Shown piece by piece: positions 8,629 through 16,535 of a stretch of DNA of 64,000 bases. The notes beneath the pieces were generated by a model. It was not told the origin of the DNA, made no database searches, and saw nothing but the letters and a program-made list of their open reading frames with translations. The stretch comes from Halopiger aswanensis. Lineage in GTDB: Archaea > Halobacteriota > Halobacteria > Halobacteriales > Natrialbaceae. The position numbers and the translations under genes were made by a program. The DNA is taken from NCBI RefSeq assembly GCF_003610195.1, contig NZ_RAPO01000001.1, forward strand, positions 186,001 through 250,000, given 5' to 3'. Each line of letters opens with the position of its first letter. Within the stretch, counting starts at the first letter, position 1.

Positions 8629-9458
8629 TCGACGGCGACCGAACCGGCGACGCCCGATTCGGAATCGAACTCGGGTACGGCCGCACCTCGAGCGGGCTGC
8701 TCGTGCCGGCGTTGCTCGGCGCAGTCCTGCTCGCGTACTTCCTCGTCCCGTTCGTCGTCTTCGTCCTGCAGATCGGGTCGATCGACGTCCTGGCGGGATT
8801 CGCGGACCCCGCCGTTCGGACGGCGATTCGCAACTCGCTGCTCACCGCGCCCGTCTCGACGGTCATCGCGACCGTCTTCGGCGTCCCGCTCGCGTACGTT
8901 CTCTCGCGAGCGAGCTTTCGGGGCAAGCGGCTGGTCGAGGCCGTCGTCGTCGTCCCGCTCGTAGTTCCGCCGATCGTCGGCGGCGTGTTGCTGTTGACCG
9001 TCGTCGGCCGCTACACGCCGATCGGCGCCGCGGCCGCTGCGCTGGGCGTCCCCCTGACGGACAGCCGCGCCGGTGTGATACTCGCCCAGACGTTCGTCGC
9101 CGCGCCGTACCTCGTCGTCACCGCGAAGGCCGGCTTCGACGGCGTCGACCCGCGGCTCGAGGAGGTCGCCCGAACGATGGGCTACGGGCCCCTCGAGACG
9201 ATCCGTGCGGTATCGCTGCCGCTGGCCCGGAACGCGATCGCCGCCGGGATCGTGCTGACGTTCGTCCGGGCGCTCGGCGAGTTCGGCGCGACGATGATGG
9301 TCGCGTACAATCCGCGGACGATGCCGACCCAGATCCGCGTCGCCTACATTTCCCAGGGGCTCGAGGCGATCGTGCCGATCGCGCTCGCCTTGCTCGCGGT
9401 GACGCTGCTCGCCGTCGTCGCCGTGCGCGTGCTCGTCGGAACGCCTCGGAATTATTGA
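8625..9458 (+). CDS. molybdate/tungstate-type ABC transporter permease
   Basis: A 277-residue inner-membrane permease with about six hydrophobic segments. The EAA loop that contacts the ATPase is visible as EEVARTMGYGPLETIRAVSL followed by PLARN. The GTG start at 8625 overlaps the stop of the binding-protein gene, so the two are translationally coupled. No ATP-binding subunit follows; the next gene is a transcription regulator. The ATPase is either encoded elsewhere and shared, or has been lost. Confidence 0.85.
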   Translation: MIDGDRTGDARFGIELGYGRTSSGLLVPALLGAVLLAYFLVPFVVFVLQIGSIDVLAGFADPAVRTAIRNSLLTAPVSTVIATVFGVPLAYVLSRASFRGKRLVEAVVVVPLVVPPIVGGVLLLTVVGRYTPIGAAAAALGVPLTDSRAGVILAQTFVAAPYLVVTAKAGFDGVDPRLEEVARTMGYGPLETIRAVSLPLARNAIAAGIVLTFVRALGEFGATMMVAYNPRTMPTQIRVAYISQGLEAIVPIALALLAVTLLAVVAVRVLVGTPRNY

Positions 9459-9571
9459 CTTTCGACGGAACGAGAAAGAAGCGATAAAAAATCCAGATAG
9501 TCGCTATCGGCGTTGCTAATCTCTTTGGAAGTGGGGTTATTGCGATCCCTGCTGTAGCAGAGTATGAGTTC

Positions 9572-10240
9572 ATGACATCAATCGCAGACATCGAGATTCC
9601 GGCCGACGGAACCGGATTGGGCGAGCTGTTCGAGGCCGTTCCATCACTGAACTGTGAGATGGAGCGCGTCATCGCCTCGAGCGGGCACGGGCTCTGGCTC
9701 TCGGGGGCGTCACAAGACGACGTTGAGGCCGCTCTCGCCGAATCCACAGAAATCGAGGAGTACACGATGATCAGCAGCGACGGCGATCGCTGGCTCTACG
9801 ACATCGAGTTCGATCCGGACACCGTCGATCCGTTCACGGTCGTCCTCGAGGAAGGCGGGACGGTACTGTCCGCCTCGGCCTCGAACGACACGTGGCTGCT
9901 GAGCGTCCGCGTCGTCGACCGCGAGTCGGTCAGTACGCTCTACGATCGACTGGTCGACAACGACGTGACGCCGACGATCGTCCGCCTGTTCGACGTGGCC
10001 GAGGAGACCCACTCCCAGTGCGGGCTCACCGCGCGCCAGTACGAGACGCTCGTCGCGGCGATCGATCACGGCTACTTCGAGATCCCGCGCGAGGTCTCGA
10101 TGCAGGAACTCTCCGACGAACTCGGCATCTCCCACCAGGCGCTCTCGGAGCGACTCCGCCGCGCGTACCGGGCGCTCGTCACCTCGGAGCTGAACGTCGC
10201 AGAGGAGGAGACGACCGCACCGCCGATGCCCTCGGACTGA
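9572..10240 (+). CDS. Bat-type HTH_10 transcriptional regulator
   Basis: A 222-residue protein with the layout of haloarchaeal Bat/DmsR regulators: an N-terminal alpha/beta region (residues about 1-150) and a C-terminal HTH_10 domain (about 155-210) with recognition-helix segment ISHQALSERLRRAYRAL. Only two cysteines are visible (LNCEM near residue 30 and QCGLT near 150), so the N-terminal Cys-rich redox motif reported for NarO-type regulators is not present. It ends the respiration block and is a candidate local regulator of the narGH or transporter genes, by position only. An upstream ATG at 9564 reads only three codons, so ATG 9572 is used. Confidence 0.8.
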   Translation: MTSIADIEIPADGTGLGELFEAVPSLNCEMERVIASSGHGLWLSGASQDDVEAALAESTEIEEYTMISSDGDRWLYDIEFDPDTVDPFTVVLEEGGTVLSASASNDTWLLSVRVVDRESVSTLYDRLVDNDVTPTIVRLFDVAEETHSQCGLTARQYETLVAAIDHGYFEIPREVSMQELSDELGISHQALSERLRRAYRALVTSELNVAEEETTAPPMPSD

Positions 10241-10501
10241 ACGGGACGGCCCGCGTTCGGCGGTTCGAACAGCTAACTCGTCCCCTCGATGTTTTCTCGA
10301 CTCGTGTTCGTCGAGCGACTACACGAGTCCCGCGATGTGGACGGGCGGAGAGTTCACACAGTCACAGTAATTTTGCAGTCGGCGCTCAGCCTCGCATCGC
10401 TTCGACCGGATCGCTCTCGAGACGGAAACGAGCGGCCCGGATCGTCGCAAGCCACCGCAAGCACCACCAACTTGGGCGTTTCCGACGGTAATTGAAACAC
10501 A
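10241..10501. other. 261-base gap
   Basis: No convincing gene or RNA is seen. One open frame on the plus strand (10289-10495) lacks haloarchaeal codon and composition character and is treated as chance. The last 20 bases carry no strong Shine-Dalgarno for the following gene. Confidence 0.4.
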
Positions 10502-11245
10502 ATGGCACAATTTACCGACGACGACATCGGCAAAGACGTCGTCAACGCACACGGCGACAAGGTCGGGATCGTCGCGGACGTCGAGCACGGCACCGCACAC
10601 GTCGAACCGGACCCGGGGATTACGGACACCATCAAGGCGACGCTCGGCTGGGGTGGCGCCGACGAGGACGCCTACCCGCTCCAGGAGGAGGCGGTCGCGC
10701 GGGTTACCGACGACGAAATCCGCCTCGAGAGCGACCTCGAGCGATCCGGGAGCCAGACTGGATCCGAGACGGGGATGGGAGCAGGAACGGCCGGAACAAC
10801 CGACACCACCGGAACAGGGGGCACGGATGCGGACGATGTCCAATCCAATACGACCGGGTCTCCGGGGTCCAGCGACCTCGAATCCGGACCGGCCGGAACG
10901 GCTGACACGGATACTGGAACGGACACCGGCACCGGCACTGGCACCGATTCCGGCATCACCGACGACGACGGACTGATGGGCGACGATGATGACGACGACG
11001 GCCTGATCGGCGACAATAACGATGATGACGGGCTCATCGGTGACGACGAGAGCCGCCGGAGCGACGAAGGGCGGCGACGGAACGATGACGACGAACTCAT
11101 CGGCGACGACAACGACGACGGCCTGATGAGCGACGACGATGACAGCGACCTGATCGGCGACGATAACGACGATGACGGGCTCATGAGCGACGACGACGAT
11201 GACGACGATCACATCGGCGACAGCGGCAACACGACCACTCGCTGA
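10502..11245 (+). CDS. PRC-barrel domain protein with long Asp-rich repeat tail
   Basis: A 247-residue protein in two unlike halves. Residues 1-80 form a PRC-barrel-like domain: DIGKDVVNAHGDKVGIVADV, then PDPGITDTIKATLGWG and a YPLQ motif, as seen in small haloarchaeal PRC-barrel proteins. From about residue 82 a Gly/Ser/Thr-rich linker begins. From about residue 155 to the end the chain is a degenerate repeat whose core is GLIGDD or GLMSDD followed by runs of Asp and Asn. Ligand and role are unknown. The tail could chelate cations or stay disordered in high salt. The gene converges on the Gln-rich gene at 11372-12646. Confidence 0.75.
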   Translation: MAQFTDDDIGKDVVNAHGDKVGIVADVEHGTAHVEPDPGITDTIKATLGWGGADEDAYPLQEEAVARVTDDEIRLESDLERSGSQTGSETGMGAGTAGTTDTTGTGGTDADDVQSNTTGSPGSSDLESGPAGTADTDTGTDTGTGTGTDSGITDDDGLMGDDDDDDGLIGDNNDDDGLIGDDESRRSDEGRRRNDDDELIGDDNDDGLMSDDDDSDLIGDDNDDDGLMSDDDDDDDHIGDSGNTTTR

Positions 11246-11284
11246 GCCGGTCCGTGATCCGGTCGCCCCGGGCCGAGTGCTACC

Positions 11285-11289
11285 TTTTT
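11285..11289 (+). terminator. T-tract after the PRC-barrel gene
   Basis: A T5 run in GC-rich DNA, 40 bases past the stop at 11245 and between two convergent genes. Archaeal polymerase terminates at such runs; no stem precedes it. Confidence 0.3.
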
Positions 11290-11371
11290 CCGCTAACTGA
11301 CCGATAGCCACCGGCGTAGTCCGCTCTCGAGGACGGCGAAAAATCGATCTGCTCCCCGTCTGAGTCGCCCG

Positions 11372-12646
11372 TTACTCCTCTCGTGCGTTGCTCTCGCTCT
11401 GCTCTTGGTAGTCGCTTCCGGTGTCGGCGTCTCGTCCTCGCCGCCGCTCGCTCGAGGGCTCGTGTGCCCCCCCAGAGCGCTCGCTGGTCCGATCCTCGCG
11501 GTTGCGGTTTTGGCTGCGATCCTGGCTGTCGCGGTCCTGCTCGTGTTCCATTCGAGTCGCGTCGATCCCGCGGTCGGTCGCCTCCGGGCCCCGTTGAGTC
11601 TGGGTCGGTTGCTGGTTCATCGCCCGTCGTTGGCCGGCGCGCTGTAGGCCCCGACTCGAGTTCGAACCGCCGGTTCCGCTGTCGATCCGCTGTGAGGGTT
11701 GGTCTCGAGACTGGTCGGGTGATTGCTGGCGACGCTGTCCGTGCTGCGTTTGCTGGCCGCGCTGGTCGTACTGGGGGTGCTGGCTTTGCTGACCGCGACC
11801 CTGCTGTGGGGAGCTCCGTCCGGCGGGGTGTCCCGACTGGTCGTTTCGCTGTTCCGGTCGCCGTTCCTGATCGCGGCGGGTGGTCGATTGCCCCGAGGAC
11901 TGGGCCTCCTGCATGCGGTGTTCGGGGCTGGTCGCGCTGGCGGATTCCCCGCCGTAGGTCATCCCCTGATTTTGGTGAGGCTGTGGCTGCGATCGTGGCT
12001 GTGACTGCCCCTGATCGATCCACTCACCCGTTTGCGGGTAGGCCTCCATCGGCTGCTGGGACTGCCGTTGCTGTGGTTGCCGTCCGCTCTGGTGGCGTGC
12101 TCGCTCGGTGTGTTGGTCAGTAGTCGACCGAGCACCCATCTCGGGTGACGGCTGTTGACGGCCCATCTGTGTGCTCTGGCCCTCCATCGACGGCCGCTGT
12201 TCGCTCCGTTGTGTCCGGCGCGTCGGCGGTGTTTGCGCTTGCGCTTGTTGCTGGGCCTGAGGCTGGGGCTGAGACTGGAACTGGGGCTGTGGCTGTAGCT
12301 GGGTCCCCGATTGAGACTGCGAACCCGCCTGTGCGGCCATTCCCGCCGCGGCACCCCGCTCGAGCGCGCGTTCCATCTCCGGCGCCATCGCCTCCATCCC
12401 CTGCAGGTAGCTCTCGAGCATCGACCGCGTGAACTCCTGGCCCGGAACCTGATCCAGCATCGATTGGGTCATCTCCATGCCTTGCTCCTGTGCGGTCTGT
12501 TGCCACTGCAGCGCGCTCAGGGTCATCTGGGCCATGCTTCGCTGGAGGTTCAGCAGTTGCTCGAGGGCCTCCTGTCCCTGATTCATCGTCGTTCGTTGCA
12601 TCTGTGTGGTCGGGTCCGTGCTGGAGTTGGATTGCTGGTCTGTCAT
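11372..12646 (-). CDS. very Gln-rich low-complexity protein with phasin-like helical N-terminus
   Basis: A protein of 424 residues if read from the ATG at 12646 (MTDQQSN). Residues about 20-100 are a predicted helical segment, EALEQLLNLQRSMAQMTLSA and onward, with regularly spaced hydrophobics that resembles polyhydroxyalkanoate phasins or other coiled-coil proteins. The remaining roughly 320 residues are dominated by Gln, Ser, Arg and Pro with almost no hydrophobic residues. A haloarchaeal protein with so few acidic residues and such a basic, Gln-rich body is unusual. A longer frame reaches 12748, but its first 34 residues lack character and cover the probable promoter. No homologous function is recognised; granule coating or condensate formation is only a hypothesis. 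Confidence 0.65.
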   Translation of the reverse strand: MTDQQSNSSTDPTTQMQRTTMNQGQEALEQLLNLQRSMAQMTLSALQWQQTAQEQGMEMTQSMLDQVPGQEFTRSMLESYLQGMEAMAPEMERALERGAAAGMAAQAGSQSQSGTQLQPQPQFQSQPQPQAQQQAQAQTPPTRRTQRSEQRPSMEGQSTQMGRQQPSPEMGARSTTDQHTERARHQSGRQPQQRQSQQPMEAYPQTGEWIDQGQSQPRSQPQPHQNQGMTYGGESASATSPEHRMQEAQSSGQSTTRRDQERRPEQRNDQSGHPAGRSSPQQGRGQQSQHPQYDQRGQQTQHGQRRQQSPDQSRDQPSQRIDSGTGGSNSSRGLQRAGQRRAMNQQPTQTQRGPEATDRGIDATRMEHEQDRDSQDRSQNRNREDRTSERSGGAHEPSSERRRGRDADTGSDYQEQSESNAREE

Positions 12647-13062
12647 TGGTTGGCTCCGTCGCGTAAGGATACGCTCCGCTCGCACTGTGAGGATCCGGCT
12701 AGGACGGCTATCGGCGCTGTGCCGTCGCGCTGACGGTGTAGCGCTCACCTATCACCGTCGCTGCCGTCCCCTCGACGCCCGCCGACCCGCAGTCGTCCTG
12801 GGCGACGGAGCAGTCAATAAAGGTCGCCGTCGGTTCCAGTCGGGTAGCACGAGGCCAACCGTTCGAAACGATCGGAAACGGTGATTCCCCACGGCCAGCG
12901 AGGGTGAATCCTACTCGAGTTCTGCGGGAGTAATCAGCTCCAGTTCGAGCGTGAACGGATGCTTAGTGTGGTAACAGCAGCTTAGCGGTCGCCGAAGCCA
13001 GATGGCGTCTCGTGCAACACCCGATGGATCTCTCCCTGACGGTCTCGAGACCAGCTGGTACC
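12647..13062. other. 416-base gap upstream of the Gln-rich gene
   Basis: A small inverted repeat, GCGTA-AGGA-TACGC at 12661-12674, lies 15 bases before the ATG at 12646 on the minus strand and contains a TATA-like TATCCTTAC for that strand. Around 12910-12970 the minus strand reads a short sensible-looking tail (HPFTLELELITPAELE then stop) without any start, which may be the remnant of an acidic protein. Nothing else is recognised. Confidence 0.35.
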
Positions 13063-13902
13063 TTACGACTCGGAGTTCGGCTCGCCGAACGATTTCCCCT
13101 CCCGCTCGTCGGCGCGGCGGCGCCGCAGCGCCGCCCGCGCGTTGGAAGCTTCGTAGCCGAACAGGACGCCGTCACCGTACGCCTCGGCCACCTCGAGGGC
13201 GTGAATCAGGTCGTCGACATCGACGTTTACCGCGTACAACTCGATATTGAACGGCGTCTCGAGCGCGCTCTCGAAGCCCTTCGCGATGGTCTCGAGCCAA
13301 TAGGTCGTCCCGTAGTGCGTGTCGTACAGCGGGACGACGAACTCGTCGACTAAGTCTTCGAGGGCCTCGAGATCGAGCCCGGCCCGCTCGTAGAGGTGGC
13401 CGGGATAGGGGTCCGGATAGAGCGTCATGTAGGTCTTCCCGGGGATGCGGTCGACCGCCTCCTCGACGAACTCGGTGACGACGCTGGCGCGCCACTCGAG
13501 GCGGTCGTCGTACTCGCTCGCCTCGAACGCCTGCTCGCAGACGCCGCAGTGACAGTACTCAGCCCGCGGGAAGCCGACGTCGTCGAGCCGGACGTCCTCG
13601 TTGGCCGCGACGCAGTCGTCGATGATCTCGAGCAGTCCCTCGCGGTAGTCGGTGCGGGTGGGACAGACGTAGTCCCAGTCGAACTGCGGGCGGTCGCGCG
13701 TCGCCGGTCGGCCGAAGTCGTCGACGGGGACGAGCGACGGATCGGCGTCCGCCGCGGCGTTGTCGGCGAAACACGAGACCATGTTGATCCCGTCGTCGAT
13801 CGGTTCGGCGGACCGGCCGGTCACGTCCTTGACTTCGTAGAATCCGCGGTCGAACTCCGGCCACCGGACTTCTTCGGCGTTTCGGGTGACGACGCCGTAC
13901 AT
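13063..13902 (-). CDS. conserved TIM-barrel-like protein, possibly glycosidase-related
   Basis: A 279-residue soluble protein without a signal peptide. The middle carries LDDVGFPRAEYCHCGVCEQA; an LDxxxFP strand followed by a C-x-C-x2-C group is often seen in uncharacterised TIM-barrel proteins related to glycoside hydrolases. Later segments YMTLYPDPYPGHLY and VVPLYDTHYGTTYW would form further barrel strands with aromatic and acidic residues at their ends. No catalytic pair can be named with confidence. The C-terminus is a short charged tail. Neighbours give no clue, and the gene appears to be transcribed alone. Confidence 0.6.
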   Translation of the reverse strand: MYGVVTRNAEEVRWPEFDRGFYEVKDVTGRSAEPIDDGINMVSCFADNAAADADPSLVPVDDFGRPATRDRPQFDWDYVCPTRTDYREGLLEIIDDCVAANEDVRLDDVGFPRAEYCHCGVCEQAFEASEYDDRLEWRASVVTEFVEEAVDRIPGKTYMTLYPDPYPGHLYERAGLDLEALEDLVDEFVVPLYDTHYGTTYWLETIAKGFESALETPFNIELYAVNVDVDDLIHALEVAEAYGDGVLFGYEASNARAALRRRRADEREGKSFGEPNSES

Positions 13903-13969
13903 AGCTCAGGGTACGACGCCGTCGCCGTAAGCCGTTCGGTTACGGTACGACTGCGTTGCGAGCGGGCCG

Positions 13970-14083
13970 TTACTCGGTCGGTTCGTAGTCGATCTCTTCG
14001 ACGTCGGACGAGCCGCTGAACGCGACTTTCCAGAGGGCGACGATGACGACCAGGGCGAGCAAGAGTTTGACTGTACGCGACAT
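13970..14083 (-). CDS. 37-residue single-span membrane protein
   Basis: A short minus-strand gene: ATG at 14083, stop at 13970. The product starts MSRTVKLLLALVVIVALWKV, one transmembrane helix with a basic N-terminus, followed by an acidic tail ending EEIDYEPTE. The clean helix-then-acidic-tail design, Trp at the membrane border and haloarchaeal codon use support a real gene despite its size, and similar tiny proteins are common in haloarchaea. Function unknown. It lies alone between the TIM-barrel gene and pyrI, which is encoded on the same strand 142 bases upstream. Confidence 0.6.
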   Translation of the reverse strand: MSRTVKLLLALVVIVALWKVAFSGSSDVEEIDYEPTE

Positions 14084-14225
14084 GTACACCCGAACGAACG
14101 CGCGGAAACCACTTAGATATTCTGGATGACTTTCTAGAAACGAATGACGGTCGACCGTCGTCGTTGCCGCAACCGTCGACGCGGTCGACCCCGACCGAAT
14201 TGCAGTTTCGGTTTCCGTTCCGGTC

Positions 14226-14717
14226 TCAGTTCGTCTCGATCAGCGACGCGATCTCGTCGCGGACGATCGTCTCGCAGTACGCGCACCGAACGCCGTCCTC
14301 GAGCACCTCGAACCGCGAGGTGACGGGCTCGTCGCCGGTCGTGATGCAGCCGCGGTTCGGACAGGAGAGGACGCCTTCGACGACGTCGGGGCGCTCGACG
14401 CGGTGTTTCTCGATCACCTCGTACTCGCGGACGATGTTGATCGTCGCGTCGGGCGCGATCAGCGAGAGCACGTCGACCTCGTCCTGGCTCAGTTCCCGGC
14501 CCTCGACCTTGACGATGTCCTTGCGCGCGAGCCGGTCCGAGGGGACGTTCATCCCGATCGAGACCTCCTCGCCCTCGCTGCCGTCGATGCCTAAGATTGC
14601 GAGGACGTTCAGCGCCTGACCCCCGTGGACGTGGTCGATGACGGTGCCATCCTGGATCTTGCTGACGCGCAGTTCGTGGTCCGCGTTGCCGTCGTGGTGG
14701 TCGTGGTCGTCACTCAT
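14226..14717 (-). CDS. pyrI: aspartate carbamoyltransferase regulatory chain PyrI
   Basis: A 163-residue regulatory subunit of aspartate transcarbamoylase, which binds nucleotides and controls the first committed step of pyrimidine synthesis. The allosteric domain begins [15 protein letters not shown], as in E. coli PyrI. The C-terminal zinc site is complete: CPNRGC (C-x4-C), then CAYC (C-x2-C). The start at 14717 is chosen because GGAGGTGA stands eight bases before it; this gives an eight-base overlap with the end of pyrB, so the two are translationally coupled. A His/Asp-rich N-terminal extension ([13 protein letters not shown]) precedes the domain. Confidence 0.93.
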   Translation of the reverse strand: MSDDHDHHDGNADHELRVSKIQDGTVIDHVHGGQALNVLAILGIDGSEGEEVSIGMNVPSDRLARKDIVKVEGRELSQDEVDVLSLIAPDATINIVREYEVIEKHRVERPDVVEGVLSCPNRGCITTGDEPVTSRFEVLEDGVRCAYCETIVRDEIASLIETN

Positions 14718-15651
14718 CGGTCTCACCTCCCTGTCCCTCGGCGTCGCTTAGCAGGAGATCCAGCAGCGCCATCCGCACGGGAACGCCGTTGTGTGCCTGC
14801 TCGAAGTACGCCGCGTGGTCGGTCTCGTCGATCTCCGGCGCGATCTCGTCGACGCGGGGCAGCGGGTGCATCACCGTCAGGTCGTCGTCGGCCGCCTCGA
14901 GCGTCTCGCTATCGATCTGGTACTCGCCGGCCACCTTCTGGTACTCCTGTTCGTCGGGGAACCGCTCGCGCTGGATGCGGGTGACGTAGAGCACGTCCAG
15001 CGAGGGCAGGACCTCCTCGAGCGATTCGTGCTCGCGGATCTGGGCGTCCTGCTGCTGGTGGAGGTCGTAGACGACCTCCCGCGGGAGTTGCAGGCTCTCG
15101 GGACTGATGAAGTGCTGGCTCGTATCGAAGTTCGTCAGCGCGTAGGCCAGCGAGTGGACGGTTCGGCCGTACTTCAGGTCGCCCATGATCCCGATGGTGA
15201 GGTCGTCCAGGCCGGCGTTCTCCCGGATCGTGTAGAGATCGAGGAGGGTCTGGGTCGGGTGGTGGCCCGCACCGTCGCCCGCGTTCAGCAGCGGGACGTC
15301 GATAAACTCGCTTGCCATCGTCGCCGCGCCCTGTTTGGGGTGGCGCAAGACGAGCGCGTCGGTGTAGCCTTCGATGACCCGAACGGTATCGGCGAGCGTC
15401 TCCCCCTTCTTGACGCTCGAGGATTCGACCGAACCCATGTCGACGACGTCGCCCCCCAGGCGCTTCATCGCGGTTTCGAAGCTCATCTTCGTCCGCGTGC
15501 TCGGCTCGAAAAAGAGGAGCCCGAGCAGTTTCCCCGCGTGGCGGTCGGCGACGGCCGCCCGGTCGGCGTCGATCTCGGCCGCCCGATCGAGGACGGTTTC
15601 GATGTCCCCCCGCGAAAGCTGTTTGCTCGTGATGAGGTGATCGTGGCGCAT
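14710..15651 (-). CDS. pyrB: aspartate carbamoyltransferase catalytic chain PyrB
   Basis: A 313-residue enzyme forming N-carbamoyl-aspartate from carbamoyl phosphate and aspartate in pyrimidine synthesis. The carbamoyl-phosphate loop [13 protein letters not shown], the HPTQTLLDL motif and HPLPRVDEI near the C-terminus are all intact, and the length matches the family. It is the first gene of the pyrBI pair and is divergent from a KaiC-like gene. AAAAGG lies directly before the ATG, a short Shine-Dalgarno-like stretch. The 221-base upstream gap has AT-rich DNA near 15775-15790 but no decisive promoter. Confidence 0.95.
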   Translation of the reverse strand: MRHDHLITSKQLSRGDIETVLDRAAEIDADRAAVADRHAGKLLGLLFFEPSTRTKMSFETAMKRLGGDVVDMGSVESSSVKKGETLADTVRVIEGYTDALVLRHPKQGAATMASEFIDVPLLNAGDGAGHHPTQTLLDLYTIRENAGLDDLTIGIMGDLKYGRTVHSLAYALTNFDTSQHFISPESLQLPREVVYDLHQQQDAQIREHESLEEVLPSLDVLYVTRIQRERFPDEQEYQKVAGEYQIDSETLEAADDDLTVMHPLPRVDEIAPEIDETDHAAYFEQAHNGVPVRMALLDLLLSDAEGQGGETDE

Positions 15652-15872
15652 TCCTTTTCGTTCGTGTAGGCTTCTGCCGGCCCCTTGAATCCCTCCATTC
15701 GGAGTCGGCGCTGCGCTCGGTCGTAATTAGCAACGACACCTCGGAATCGATCCCGATCCCGACGCCGTTTACATGTTAGTAAAATAACCCTATCCCGCCG
15801 GTTCAACGCCGTTGTGGGTCGAACGCGAAGGCAAAGAATTATCCGGGCACTGGGGAAACTACGTACAATCGT

Positions 15873-16499
15873 ATGGTGGATCGGTTGGAAACCGGCATCG
15901 ACGTGCTGGATCGGAAACTCGACGGCGGCCTCCCGCCGGGGAGTGTCATCGCCTATACGGCGCTGCCGGCCAGCCAGTCCGAACTGCTCCTGTACGAACT
16001 GACGGCCGCGCGCGGCACCCTCTATCTGACGACCGAACGGTCGACCGAGACCGTCGAGTACGCCATCGAGGATTCGCCCTCGGCCGTCGGCAGTCCGACG
16101 ATCAGACACGTCACCGGCGACGCGCCGCTCGAGGCGGCCCGACAACTCGTCGACGCGCTGCCGGACGGTGCGAACCTCATCATCGACACGATGAACACGC
16201 TCGAGCGGACGGATACCGACGAGTACATCGACTTTCTCAACGACCTCAAGCGTCGGATGGTCGAGACGGGATCGATCGCGGTACTGCACTGCCTGAAGGG
16301 ACAGGACCCACCCGCAAACCGAGCGCGGACGTTCCACGCCGCCGACGCCATTTTCGATCTCACGACGGACATTACCGGGACGGAACTCGAGAACCACCTC
16401 ACGATCCCGAAGTTCCGCAACGGCGGCCAGCCGACCGAGGCGATCAAACTCGAGCTCACGGAGGAAGTCGAGATCGACACGAGTCGGGATATCGCCTGA
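15873..16499 (+). CDS. RecA/KaiC-superfamily protein with degenerate P-loop
   Basis: A 208-residue protein with the RAD55/KaiC beginning: LETGIDVLDRKLDGGLPPGS. The P-loop that should follow (GxxGxGKT/S) is replaced by AYTALPASQSE, with no Gly-Lys-Thr. The Walker B strand survives as ANLIIDTMNTLE. A single-domain protein that has lost ATP binding but kept the fold is likely; related haloarchaeal RAD55-family proteins stand near signalling genes and may act as binding partners. A TATA-like ATTATC about 30 bases upstream suggests a leaderless message. Confidence 0.7.
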   Translation: MVDRLETGIDVLDRKLDGGLPPGSVIAYTALPASQSELLLYELTAARGTLYLTTERSTETVEYAIEDSPSAVGSPTIRHVTGDAPLEAARQLVDALPDGANLIIDTMNTLERTDTDEYIDFLNDLKRRMVETGSIAVLHCLKGQDPPANRARTFHAADAIFDLTTDITGTELENHLTIPKFRNGGQPTEAIKLELTEEVEIDTSRDIA

Positions 16500-16535
16500 C
16501 CGCTCCAGCGGTGGCGCAACTCGATACTTCGCAGT

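Noticed and set aside
11383-12123. Plus-strand frames opposite the Gln-rich gene
   Set aside because: They are Arg/Val/Ser-rich and lack any family; the minus frame has a consistent helical head, start and promoter. The doubt is noted under findings.
12906-12965. Short acidic tail HPFTLELELITPAELE on the minus strand
   Set aside because: Only about 20 codons without a start; too short to name a gene, so it is recorded as a possible relic only.
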